A DNA stretch of 21,925 bases from 1-14-2-50-31-20 sp964617555. GTDB lineage: Bacteria; Bacteroidota; Ignavibacteria; Ignavibacteriales; Melioribacteraceae. The translations under genes and the position numbers were made by a program. The notes beneath the pieces are model-generated. The model was not told the origin of the DNA. It worked only from the letters and a program-made list of their open reading frames with translations, and made no database searches. The stretch covers positions 1 to 21,925 of the forward strand of contig CAZTYP010000126.1 in the NCBI GenBank assembly GCA_964617555.1. The letters are read 5' to 3'. Shown one piece after another: positions 14,813-21,925 of this stretch (within the stretch, counting starts at the first letter, position 1; every line of letters starts with the position of its first letter).

Positions 14813-16966
14813 ATGATTAAATTCTTAAAAAAATACTTCAACCGTAAAAGTAAAAAAACATCTAAAAAGCTAAATACTTTTGGCGGGGTATTTACCCCCG
14901 ATGTACTTACAATTTTAGGCGTAATTATGTACTTGCGCCTCGGTTGGGTTGTTGGTAATGCCGGACTGCTGGGGGCATTTTTAATAATTTTGCTTGCAAA
15001 AGTAATTACAATCTCAACCGGCCTTTCAATGGCTTCGATTACCACAAATATAAAAATAGGCGTGGGCGGAGCTTACTCTATTATTTCAAAATCTTTAGGG
15101 CTTGAAGCTGGCGGAAGTATAGGAATTCCCTTTTATATTTCCCAGGCACTTTCCGCCGCATTGTATATTGCCGGTTTTACCGCCGGTTGGTTACTTATTT
15201 TTCCTGCTCATTCTCCCGTACTTGTTTCGGTATCAGCTTGGATAATTTTACTTACCATTTCATACATCAGCACGGTTTTTGCAATTAGGATTCAATACTT
15301 TATTATGGCAATTATCGGATTGTCTCTCCTTTCGGTTTTTCTTGCACCGGCAGAAGTTGGTGCACATATTAACTTAATAGGCGGTTTTGAAGATGCAAAT
15401 TTTTGGCAAGTCTTTGCAGTCTTTTTTCCGGCTGTTACGGGAATAATGGCCGGAGCAAATCTTTCCGGCGATTTGGAAAATCCGCGGGAAGCAATTCCAA
15501 AAGGAACTCTTTGGGCAATTTTCGTAACCATGATAATATATCTGGCTTTGGCTTATATCCTATCGGTTATTGCAACACCGGAAGAACTTCGTAACAACGA
15601 AATGATTATGGTAATTAAAGCCCGTTGGGGATTTTTAGTTACGCTCGGTATTCTTGCGGCTACTTTTTCTTCAGCATTGGGCGGAATGGTTGGGGCTCCG
15701 CGAATTCTTGAAGCATTGGCAATAGATAAAATTATTCCCTTTGCAAAATTTTTTGTAACCAAACCAAAAGAAAACGAACCCCGAAATGCTATTATTTTTA
15801 CAGGATTGGTAATCTTGTTGCCCCTTCTTTTAGGTGATTTTAATGCATTGGCTTCCCTTATTACAATGTTCTTTTTAATTACTTACGGAACATTAAATAT
15901 GGTGGTTTATATACAACAAAGTATGAATCTAATAAGTTTCCGGCCAACATTTAAAATTCCGCGCATAGTTCCTTTAATAGGATTTATCGGGTCGCTTTTT
16001 ATTATGTTTTTAATTAACCCCATCTTCGGATTTGTGGCAATTCTTACAATAATTATAATTTACATTTACTTAACACGGCAAGGTTTAAAAGCCAATTGGG
16101 GAGATATTCGCGGAGGAATGTTTTTGGCAATTGCCGAACGTGCTTCGCGTATTGCCAGTAAGTTTCCGCGCCATCAAGTAGTTTGGAAACCGGACATACT
16201 TTTACCGGTTGAAGACCCTACGGAATGGTCAGCCCCGCTCCTTTTTATCAGAAATATCACATACCCGGCAGGCTCTATTTTTGCCTTTTCTATAAAGGAA
16301 AAAGAGAAAGAGGAAGACTATGCCGCATTAAAGGAATTACTTAAACCGCTTAATGATGAAGACATTCTGGTAAACTCAACAATAATTGAAGATACAAACT
16401 TTATTCACGGAGCAAAAATTGTAATTCAAACATTACGCGGCGGGGCTTTTCGTCCTAACACTTTATTCCTAACACTCGGCAACGATAAACGCAAAGATAA
16501 AAACATATCGGAACTTGCTTTAATTGCAACAAAAAACGATTTAAGCATTCTTATATTACGCCGCCACCCTCGTGTATCGTTCGGAATGCAAAAAGATATT
16601 AATATTTGGTTACGAGATAAATCTCCCAACTGGCATTTAACCGTATTAATCGCCTTACAAATACAAATGAATTGGGAAGGAAAAATAAATCTTGTTACCG
16701 TTGCCGAAGAAGAAGGGAGTGAAGCAAGATTAAATGTTTTTTTAAATAAATTAAGCAACCAAACCCGCTTGCCGGCAATGTCGGAATTTTTTGTCCTTAA
16801 AGGGCATTTCAAAGAAGCTATGGCGCAAGCACCCCGTGCCGATATTAATATTATGGGTGTTGGCGGAAATAATCTTCCATTTGAAATGATGAGAGAAGCT
16901 GCCGAAATTACAAAATCATCTTGCCTTTTTGTTAAAGATAACGGGAATGTTTCCGCTATAGTATAG
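14813..16966 (+). CDS. APC-superfamily transporter, bacterial cation-chloride cotransporter (SLC12-like)
   Basis: 717 residues. The first 420 residues hold about 12 hydrophobic helices; the rest is a soluble C-terminal domain. The membrane part has CCC-family signatures: FGGVFTPDVLTILGVIMYLRLGWVVGNAG (TM1, 23-51), GGSIGIPFYISQALSAALYIAGF (100-122) and FFPAVTGIMAGANLSGDLENPREAIPKG (204-231), the last almost the hallmark of Na-K-Cl and K-Cl cotransporters. The soluble part begins near KANWGDIRGG (426-435) and includes LLPVEDPTEWSAPLLFIRNIT, as in the cytosolic domain of the eukaryotic carriers. Substrates are probably K+, Na+ and/or Cl-, but bacterial members are little studied and amino-acid transport remains possible. 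Starts 57 bases after the CNB-STAS gene, without a Shine-Dalgarno and without an obvious terminator between them, so cotranscription is likely. Confidence 0.87.
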   Translation: MIKFLKKYFNRKSKKTSKKLNTFGGVFTPDVLTILGVIMYLRLGWVVGNAGLLGAFLIILLAKVITISTGLSMASITTNIKIGVGGAYSIISKSLGLEAGGSIGIPFYISQALSAALYIAGFTAGWLLIFPAHSPVLVSVSAWIILLTISYISTVFAIRIQYFIMAIIGLSLLSVFLAPAEVGAHINLIGGFEDANFWQVFAVFFPAVTGIMAGANLSGDLENPREAIPKGTLWAIFVTMIIYLALAYILSVIATPEELRNNEMIMVIKARWGFLVTLGILAATFSSALGGMVGAPRILEALAIDKIIPFAKFFVTKPKENEPRNAIIFTGLVILLPLLLGDFNALASLITMFFLITYGTLNMVVYIQQSMNLISFRPTFKIPRIVPLIGFIGSLFIMFLINPIFGFVAILTIIIIYIYLTRQGLKANWGDIRGGMFLAIAERASRIASKFPRHQVVWKPDILLPVEDPTEWSAPLLFIRNITYPAGSIFAFSIKEKEKEEDYAALKELLKPLNDEDILVNSTIIEDTNFIHGAKIVIQTLRGGAFRPNTLFLTLGNDKRKDKNISELALIATKNDLSILILRRHPRVSFGMQKDINIWLRDKSPNWHLTVLIALQIQMNWEGKINLVTVAEEEGSEARLNVFLNKLSNQTRLPAMSEFFVLKGHFKEAMAQAPRADINIMGVGGNNLPFEMMREAAEITKSSCLFVKDNGNVSAIV

Positions 16967-16988
16967 CTGATAATGTTTTTTGTTATTA

Positions 16989-17019
16989 TTGCACCACTAA
17001 AACAATTTCACTATTTTAA
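16989..17019 (+). promoter_or_regulatory. Possible residual promoter of the helicase remnant
   Basis: TTG (16989-16991), 20 bases, then TATTTTAA (17012-17019), 6 of 8 matches to TAnnTTTG. The spacing equals that of the better promoters. It lies 62 bases before ATG 17082, which still has a good AAGGGAG ribosome-binding site. Confidence 0.3.
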
Positions 17020-17081
17020 AATGAATATTATTCTATTATACGGATAAGGGGGTATTTTTACTGTTTAATGAAGGGAGATTA

Positions 17082-17395
17082 ATGCCTAAAATTATCGATA
17101 ACATAAATGAATCACTTAGCCCACACTTAAAAACAGCTTTGGGAATTTCTTATCGTTCCGATTTTTGCGTGGGTTATTTTAATTTACGCGGATGGAAAGA
17201 AGTAGTAAATGAAATAGAAAATTTGAGGGTGGCGATAATAAACAAGCCCGTATTTTAATAGGAATGCAAAAGCAACCTGCTGAAATCTTGAAAGAATATT
17301 TTGCATTAAATCACGATGATCCAATTGATAATAATAGAGCGAATAAAATAAGGAAACAGTTCGCACAAGAATTTAAGCAACAACTTACGATTGGG
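17082..17395 (+). pseudogene. Remnant of a PLD/SNF2-type helicase gene, N-terminal part, frameshifted
   Basis: An intact start (AAGGGAG Shine-Dalgarno, ATG) gives MPKIIDNINESLSPHLKT..., then SDFCVGYFNLRGWKEVV, and stops after 58 codons at 17258. Shifting frame at about 17222-17225 continues the protein as EGGDNKQARILIGMQKQPAE, up to FAQEFKQQLTIG (about 17395). A TTT run at 17222-17224 missing one T would explain the shift. I recognise the combined sequence (YFNLRGW, RILIGMQ, FKQQLTIG) as the N-terminal phospholipase D-like part of large SNF2/DEAD helicases often found in defence islands; this is from memory and unverified. The helicase core is absent. After about 17395 the frame encodes unrelated sequence and stops at 17479. 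Confidence 0.68.
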
Positions 17396-17745
17396 CTATT
17401 GAGCAAAGAGAAAAAGGCGTTTGCGTTGTTTCCGGTTTTCATTCCAAAATTGAAAAAGATGTTTTTCATTATTTGTTAAAAGGAACACAACCGATAATTT
17501 TGGTTTTGGCACGCGGACTTTACAAAAGAATTCCGATTGAGTTTCAAAAACCATTGAACGAATCACGGCTGCTAATTATTTCTCCGTTCGATAAAACCGT
17601 AACCCGCGCTTCGTCGCATACTGCTTACATTCGGAATAAATTTATTTTGGAAATATCGGATGATGTTACTATCCCATATATTTCAAAAGACGGATTGCTT
17701 AGTAAAGTAATTATCGGTTCTACATTTCAAAGGTTAGATTGTTAA
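17383..17745 (+). pseudogene. Remnant of a DprA-like Rossmann protein gene, C-terminal part
   Basis: A third reading frame, open from about 17383 to TAA at 17745, encodes about 120 residues: TYDWAIEQREKGVCVVSGFHSKIEKDVFHYLLKGTQPIILVLARGLYKR, then LLIISPFDKTVTRASSHTAYIRNKFILEISDD. The elements VVSGFHSKIEKD, LVLARGL and LLIISPF resemble small stand-alone DprA/LOG-like Rossmann proteins of about 190 residues. The first third, with any start codon, is missing; the C-terminus looks complete. It joins the helicase remnant at ACTTACGATTGGG, which reads as QLTIG in one gene and TYDWA in the other. It ends 8 bases before the convergent waaA stop. The family name is from memory; that it is 5'-truncated is plain from the sequence. 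Confidence 0.65.
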
Positions 17746-17753
17746 AAACTTAT

Positions 17754-19031
17754 TCAAATTATTTTTTCAATTTCCGCTACAATTTTTTCGGTTGCTCCGG
17801 TGTGCTCATTAACAAATTCGGAGCTTTTCTTTCCCGCTTCAATTTTGTAATTATCATCGGAAAAAAGTTTATTGAGTTTTTCGAAAGCTTCATTTTCATT
17901 TTTAACAATAAAAGCAGCTCCACGTTTAACAAGTTCCCCCGCTTCAACGCTTCCATCAATTTTAGGACCGAACAAAACCGGAATGCCATAGACGGCAGGC
18001 TCCAAAACATTATGAATACCTTGTTTGAAACTTCCTCCAACATAAGCAACGTCCGCATAAAAATAGAGTGTAAGTAAAATACCGATTGAATCGATAATTA
18101 TTACACGTTCGTTATTATATCTGTTTTTGGAAGAGAAACGAATTGTTTTTTCTTTACCGGTAAAATAATTCTCTATTTTTTCAAGATGTACCACTGTCGG
18201 CTCATGCGGAGCAATAATCATTACAACATCATTGTTTTCTTTCAATAATTTTTCAAATGCAGGAAATATTACCTCTTCATCTTCAGGCCACGAACTTCCA
18301 AAGAGGAAAACCTTTTTCCCTTCAAATAAGCTTTCACGAAAAAGTTTTTTTTCGCGGGCTTGCATACTTTTTTGAAAGACTCTGTCGTAACGCGTATCCC
18401 CAACGGCAGTAAGTTTCTGCGGAGGAATTGAAAAATCGAGAAAATTTCTTACATCATTTTCGGATACGGTTAAAAAGAGATCTATACAATTAAACAGAGT
18501 TTTATGAAAAGCTTTAATAATGGGGAGTTTACGTTTGGAAGTTGCCACCATTGTTGCATCCACAAGTAACGTAAAAATTCCTCTATCCTTTAATTGCCAT
18601 AATAAATTAGGCCAAAAATCGTAACGCATAAAAATTACAATATCCGGATTTACGGTGTTAATAAAAAGCTTAACTGATGAGGGTTTATCAAAAGGAAGAT
18701 ATGCAACGGCATCCGCATAAGGATACTTTTTGGAATTATCGTAACCCGAAGGGGAAAAAAAAGTAATAAAAATGTTTATATCATATTCATTCTTTAGTTT
18801 GCGGATTATCGGTTTTGCTTGTTCAAACTCACCAAGTGAAGAAGAATGAACCCAAATTGTTTTCTTGTTTTTATCAAACGATTTTATCAGTTCCGGTAAA
18901 ATTTGTTCTTGTATTTTACGTTCGTCGAACCCACTTTTAATTTTATCATTAACGATGCGGGCAATCCAAAACACACCATAAAGCAAAGGAAAAACAAAAA
19001 CATTGTAAATTATATACCAAAATTTTTTCAT
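17754..19031 (-). CDS. waaA: 3-deoxy-D-manno-octulosonic acid (Kdo) transferase
   Basis: 425 residues, the usual WaaA/KdtA length. Glycosyltransferase (GT30, GT-B fold) that adds Kdo from CMP-Kdo to lipid A precursor at the inner membrane. The N-terminus has one hydrophobic anchor (about 5-25). Family marks: WVHSSSLGEFEQAKPI (60-75) with the conserved catalytic-type glutamate E68; MRYDFWPNLL (135-144); APHEP (274-278); ADVAYVGGSFKQGIHNVLEPAVYGIPVLFGP (327-356). The SLGEFEQ form is that of Bacteroidota. It begins 36 bases after the heptosyltransferase stop, so both are likely one LPS-core operon. Presence implies an LPS-bearing outer membrane. No GGAG-type Shine-Dalgarno is obvious. Confidence 0.94.
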   Translation of the reverse strand: MKKFWYIIYNVFVFPLLYGVFWIARIVNDKIKSGFDERKIQEQILPELIKSFDKNKKTIWVHSSSLGEFEQAKPIIRKLKNEYDINIFITFFSPSGYDNSKKYPYADAVAYLPFDKPSSVKLFINTVNPDIVIFMRYDFWPNLLWQLKDRGIFTLLVDATMVATSKRKLPIIKAFHKTLFNCIDLFLTVSENDVRNFLDFSIPPQKLTAVGDTRYDRVFQKSMQAREKKLFRESLFEGKKVFLFGSSWPEDEEVIFPAFEKLLKENNDVVMIIAPHEPTVVHLEKIENYFTGKEKTIRFSSKNRYNNERVIIIDSIGILLTLYFYADVAYVGGSFKQGIHNVLEPAVYGIPVLFGPKIDGSVEAGELVKRGAAFIVKNENEAFEKLNKLFSDDNYKIEAGKKSSEFVNEHTGATEKIVAEIEKII

Positions 19032-19067
19032 TTTATTATCGGAATTAATTAAGCATTTTAATTGTTA

Positions 19068-20075
19068 TTACGGTTTCTCGGTTATCTCTTTTACAAATTT
19101 TACAGTTTTATCAAAAACAAATTCGGGCAAAATATCATTCATACATTTAAAATGTTTCTTCTTACATTTTGCCCTTCCTATATGACTGCACGGACGACAA
19201 AGAAGTCCGTTTTTTTCAAGCACCAAATTTTTCACTCCATAAGGAGCAAACCCGAATTCCTTAACGGTAGAACCGAAAATTGAAACGACAGGAGTTCCAA
19301 CTGCGGTTGCAGTATGCATCAAACCGGAATCGTTACAAACAACGGCTTTGCACATTTTCATATTTGCCGCAGTTACAAAAAGATTATTGTCGTTAGATAA
19401 ATCTATGGAACCGTTAATTTTTTTTTGCAAATTTTTACAAATTTCTCTATCCGATTTCCCCCCGAAAATTGCAATCTCGTATCCTTCGGCAATTAATAAT
19501 TGACCTAGTTTTGCATAATAATCAAGCGGCCATCTTTTTGTAAAATGAAATGCCCCCGGGACCAAACCGATAAACGGTTTTTCATTCTTTTCTATTTGCG
19601 GTGCTATTTCGTCAGAAATAAAGAGTTCAAGTCCTTCGGTATCCGTAGTTAGTTCCGGAACCGTTTTGATATAACGTTCAGCAACGGGGATAGTTTTTTT
19701 CAGTAAATTGATTTTAAACCGAACCAATAAAAATTTTTCAAGGTTCGGTTTAATAAAAGAAAGATGGGGAATCTTTAACTTTCTTACAATTTTTTTACTT
19801 CTAAAATTATTTTGTAAGTCAATTACAAATTGATAATCATTCTTCTTTAATTTATGAATAAGAGAGAAAAATTCTTCTTCGTTTTTCCAAGAGTAAATAT
19901 TGTTGACATTCGGATTTAACCTAACGGCATCAACAAAATTACTTTTAACGCAATAATCAATAATAGCACGGGGATATTTTTTCTTCAGTACTCTTAAAAA
20001 CGGGGTTGTTAATAATACATCTCCCAAAGAGCTGAAGCGTATAATCAATATTTTTTCTGCGTTTTTTATTTCCAT
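19068..20075 (-). CDS. ADP-heptose:LPS heptosyltransferase-type glycosyltransferase (GT9)
   Basis: 335 residues from the chosen ATG. GT9 enzymes transfer heptose from an ADP-heptose donor to the LPS inner core in the cytoplasm. The start KILIIRFSSLGDVLLTTPFLRVLKKKYP is the classic GT9 N-terminus; later FIGLVPGAFHFTKRWPLDYYAKL, AIFGGKSD and AVVCNDSGLMHTATAVGTPVVSIFGST form the donor-binding half. The C-terminus has several cysteines (LLCRPCSHIGRAKCKKKHFKCM), also common in the family. The frame is open further upstream to a TTG at about 20135 and includes an ATG at 20081; family alignment (a few residues before the KILIIRFSSLGD strand) favours ATG 20075, though no Shine-Dalgarno decides it. 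waaA follows 36 bases later. Whether it is WaaC-, WaaF- or WaaQ-like is not decided. Confidence 0.88.
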   Translation of the reverse strand: MEIKNAEKILIIRFSSLGDVLLTTPFLRVLKKKYPRAIIDYCVKSNFVDAVRLNPNVNNIYSWKNEEEFFSLIHKLKKNDYQFVIDLQNNFRSKKIVRKLKIPHLSFIKPNLEKFLLVRFKINLLKKTIPVAERYIKTVPELTTDTEGLELFISDEIAPQIEKNEKPFIGLVPGAFHFTKRWPLDYYAKLGQLLIAEGYEIAIFGGKSDREICKNLQKKINGSIDLSNDNNLFVTAANMKMCKAVVCNDSGLMHTATAVGTPVVSIFGSTVKEFGFAPYGVKNLVLEKNGLLCRPCSHIGRAKCKKKHFKCMNDILPEFVFDKTVKFVKEITEKP

Positions 20076-20132
20076 ATTCATTCGGATAGTTATAAGAGCA
20101 AAGTTAATTATATCTCTTAACTTTTCAAAAAT

Positions 20133-20140
20133 CAAATATA
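20133..20140 (-). promoter_or_regulatory. Isolated -7 box TATATTTG upstream of the heptosyltransferase
   Basis: A perfect TAnnTTTG on the minus strand, 58 bases before ATG 20075, but with no TTG at the expected distance. It lies next to the -33 element of the divergent tRNA-Lys promoter. Suggestive only. Confidence 0.25.
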
Positions 20141-20145
20141 AATAC

Positions 20146-20176
20146 TTGACCTTGAAAAAATATATTGCTAATTTTG
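20146..20176 (+). promoter_or_regulatory. tRNA-Lys promoter (TTG-N20-TAATTTTG)
   Basis: TTG (20146-20148), 20 bases, then TAATTTTG (20169-20176), a perfect TAnnTTTG. The tRNA begins 29 bases later, an expected leader for a tRNA gene. This is one of the best of the four N20 promoters, since tRNA genes usually have strong housekeeping promoters. Confidence 0.7.
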
Positions 20177-20204
20177 TTTTCGTATTTTTTTGAAATACTG
20201 GTTT

Positions 20205-20276
20205 GGGTGCATAGCTCAGTGGTAGAGCATCTGCCTTTTAAGCAGAGGGTCCCTGGTTCGAGCCCAGGTGCACTCA
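20205..20276 (+). tRNA. tRNA-Lys (anticodon TTT)
   Basis: 72 bases with a full cloverleaf: acceptor GGGTGCA/TGCACTC (one G-U pair), D stem GCTC/GAGC, anticodon stem TCTGC/GCAGA with loop CTTTTAA (anticodon TTT), T arm CCTGG-TTCGAGC-CCAGG, discriminator A. The CCA end is not encoded. It has its own promoter and terminator and stands alone. Confidence 0.96.
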
Positions 20277-20285
20277 CTAATAATT

Positions 20286-20322
20286 AAAGCTAATCGTAAA
20301 CAACGGTTAGCTTTTTGCTTTT
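20286..20322 (+). terminator. Intrinsic terminator of tRNA-Lys
   Basis: AAAGCTAATCG (20286-20296) pairs with CGGTTAGCTTT (20304-20314) across a 7-base loop, with one G-U pair, and is followed by Ts (CTTTTTGCTTTTT). It begins 10 bases after the tRNA. Confidence 0.85.
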
Positions 20323-20437
20323 TAACCCCCTATTTATTTTTACTTATTTATATAGCTGAAAAGCCTCAGATAGATTTGCAAATTGTTTATCACTCTTTTT
20401 AAAGTTCCGCCAAAGGATATAATATTAAAAAAAGCAA

Positions 20438-21604
20438 CTACTGTAATAAAATCATTTTTTTTGTTTCGGTATGGTTCCCGCTTGTTAATTTATAAAAATA
20501 AACACCTCCGGAAATATCTTTCGCATTAAAAATTACTTGATAATTTCCGCTCCCTTGCTTTTGATTAATCAAGGTTTTTACCGTGCGACCCAAAGAGTCA
20601 TAAATTTTTAATTTAACAAACCCTTCCGTAAAAAGTGAATATGTAATTATTGTAGTCGGATTAAAAGGATTAGGGAAATTTTGATTTAATATAAAATCTA
20701 TTTCGTTTCTCTCGGGGTTTTCTTTAACGGAGGTAAAGATATCACTCGGCGGATAGTAGGGTTTACTTATCATCCCTTCGCTGCTTAATAATCCGAATAA
20801 TGTGGTATCCTTCAACACATTTTCAACAGTAGTTGAATCTCCGTTAAGAATAACCGTACCGAATATAAACCTGATACCATGCGAATAATCCGCATATTTT
20901 GCAATATGCCCATTATAAACGGGTTGAATAGGGTTGTTAACTCCACGATGCCATCCGTAGATTACAACTCTCTCGTAATCTCTATCGGAACTATAAATTT
21001 TATTTGAAATAATTACATCCTTTTTATGTCCGGCAATTAAATAATCGGATGTTCTATCGAATCCAATTTGTAGAATTTGTTTTTTTATTGAATCCGTATG
21101 ATTTTTAAATACAGGTACAGTAACCATATTATTTGACGGCGGAATAGGTTGGGGATATAATTTGATATCTGCATTATTATAAATTATATCAACCATTTTT
21201 TTTGTCGGAAGTGAGCAATTAAGTTGTTCGGCCAAATATTGCGCAGTTGAGGGAGTCATAGGAATATATAAATAATCACTATCCGCTCCGATAGCCATAT
21301 AATCACAAAGGGTAAAAAAAGTTAATTTATAATTTCCCGAATTAATGTTAAGCGAAATTGTTACCGACTTCAGCTTTCGTGAAAAGGAAGGAACATTTCC
21401 GAGCAATATCTCTTTAACAATTTCCTTCTCCCTATTTTCAAGACTCATTTTAGATACCCTGCTTACAAATTCACTACCGGTAATTGCATTTCCCGAACGG
21501 ATAGGGATATTCAAATATTTTAACGTATCATTTGCAAAAGAGAAAGAAAATGTTCCTATCGCAATAATAATACTAAAAAGGGAAATTATTATGTTAAATT
21601 TCAT
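20438..21604 (-). CDS. Secreted protein with T9SS type A sorting domain; N-terminal domain uncharacterised
   Basis: 388 residues from ATG 21604, chosen over an in-frame GTG three codons upstream because the signal peptide MKFNIIISLFSIIIAIGTFSFSFA starts there; a partial GGTGG Shine-Dalgarno precedes it. The last 85 residues, from about 304 (FILNQNFPNPFNPTTIITYS) to the end (GGVYFYKLTSGNHTETKKMILLQ), are the Por/type A sorting domain that directs export through the type IX secretion system. Residues 25-300 form a domain I cannot name, with conserved-looking histidine motifs: YLIAGHKKDVIIS (188-200), VVIYGWHRGVNNPIQPVYNGH (213-233) and YADYSHGIRF (237-246). Together with the sequence MTPSTAQ (116-122) these look like an enzyme active site, possibly acting on cell-wall or polysaccharide material, but that is a guess. 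The flanking genes give no hint. Confidence 0.85.
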   Translation of the reverse strand: MKFNIIISLFSIIIAIGTFSFSFANDTLKYLNIPIRSGNAITGSEFVSRVSKMSLENREKEIVKEILLGNVPSFSRKLKSVTISLNINSGNYKLTFFTLCDYMAIGADSDYLYIPMTPSTAQYLAEQLNCSLPTKKMVDIIYNNADIKLYPQPIPPSNNMVTVPVFKNHTDSIKKQILQIGFDRTSDYLIAGHKKDVIISNKIYSSDRDYERVVIYGWHRGVNNPIQPVYNGHIAKYADYSHGIRFIFGTVILNGDSTTVENVLKDTTLFGLLSSEGMISKPYYPPSDIFTSVKENPERNEIDFILNQNFPNPFNPTTIITYSLFTEGFVKLKIYDSLGRTVKTLINQKQGSGNYQVIFNAKDISGGVYFYKLTSGNHTETKKMILLQ

Positions 21605-21760
21605 GCTTACCACCGATATTAATTTTATTAATCATAGAACGAACAAATATAAAAGAATTGAAACGAAATAGTATAATTACAAAACTTCTTTTCAAAGTAA
21701 AAATTAATACACCGATAATTTATTTTTCGGAAAGCAAGTTGTAGGAATTAAACATATAAA

Positions 21761-21785
21761 AAAAGCCCGAACAAATCGGGCTTTT
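21761..21785 (-). terminator. Strong intrinsic terminator after the rightmost gene
   Basis: AAAAGCCCGA-ACAAA-TCGGGCTTTT, a perfect 10-bp stem with a 5-base loop. On the minus strand the stem runs into TTTTTTT (seven Ts) and it lies 7 bases after the stop of the gene at 21792, so it ends that transcript. It also has Ts on the plus strand, but no plus-strand gene ends here. Confidence 0.85.
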
Positions 21786-21791
21786 AATTTT

Positions 21792-21925
21792 TTATGGCCA
21801 ATCTTTAATACACCTTACGCTTGCGGCATGTGTTTTTTTCATTACATCGCTAAACTCCGTATTATCGCCATCATGAAGTTTAAAAACTGTGGCTTCGGTA
21901 TTATCGTCGGGATTTTCCGTAATTG
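21792..21925 (-). CDS. C-terminus of a probable Fibrobacter-major-paralogous-domain (FISUMP-like) protein, partial
   Basis: Only the last 44 codons are in the window; the start is beyond the right edge. The read sequence runs ITENPDDNTEATVFKLHDG, then NTEFSDVMKKTHAASVRCIKDWP and stops. The ending ASVRCIKD resembles the SVRCVKD terminus of FISUMP domains, which occur in secreted and surface lipoproteins of Fibrobacter and Bacteroidota. The match is short and rests on this terminal motif alone. A strong terminator follows the stop. Confidence 0.55.
   Translation of the reverse strand, partial: ITENPDDNTEATVFKLHDGDNTEFSDVMKKTHAASVRCIKDWP

Overview
The window looks like a chromosomal segment of an AT-rich Gram-negative bacterium of the Bacteroidota/Chlorobi/Ignavibacteria group. 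The evidence is a secreted protein with a type IX secretion (Por/type A) sorting domain, a Bacteroidota-style five-helix succinate dehydrogenase cytochrome b, LPS-core enzymes, a fragment resembling a Fibrobacter-major-paralogous C-terminus, and at least four promoters fitting TTG-N20-TAnnTTTG, the housekeeping promoter type of Bacteroidota. The lineage assignment is inference from these features.

Layout, left to right. 1-883 (minus): start of sdhA and all of sdhC. 884-1370: non-coding. 1371-6923 (minus): a complete SUF iron-sulfur assembly operon, transcribed sufB-sufC-sufD-sufS-DUF59/SufT-like-Rrf2 regulator, with a promoter and two adjacent palindromes upstream of sufB. 7126-9607 (minus): PTS EIIA(Ntr)-like gene, hisS and an rlmB-type rRNA methyltransferase. 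9771-11471 (plus): a large Rossmann-fold (SDR-like) protein divergent from the PTS gene. 11564-11637: tRNA-Arg(CCT). 11638-12085: non-coding, with inverted repeats. 12086-14755 (plus): an 889-residue protein with a cyclic-nucleotide-binding-like domain, a very long coiled coil and a STAS domain. 14813-16966 (plus): a bacterial homologue of cation-chloride cotransporters. 17082-17745 (plus): gene debris. 17754-20075 (minus): heptosyltransferase and Kdo transferase (waaA). 20205-20276: tRNA-Lys(TTT) with terminator. 20438-21604 (minus): T9SS-sorted secreted protein. 21792-21925 (minus): end of another secreted-type protein, followed by a strong terminator.

How the genes work together: the SUF operon makes Fe-S clusters. 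SufBCD is the scaffold and ATPase, SufS mobilises sulfur, the SufT-like protein aids maturation, and the distal Rrf2 protein probably senses cluster status and feeds back on the palindromes before sufB. No sufE/sufU is present, so the sulfur-transfer partner must lie elsewhere. The two LPS genes build the inner core. The CNB-coiled coil-STAS protein is the most unusual gene; its 57-base distance from the transporter suggests, but does not prove, a joint role in ion or osmotic control. The 17.1-17.7 kb debris appears to be the scar of a lost defence-type locus: the start of a PLD/SNF2-type helicase gene with a frameshift is joined, at a stretch readable in both genes, to the end of a DprA-like gene.
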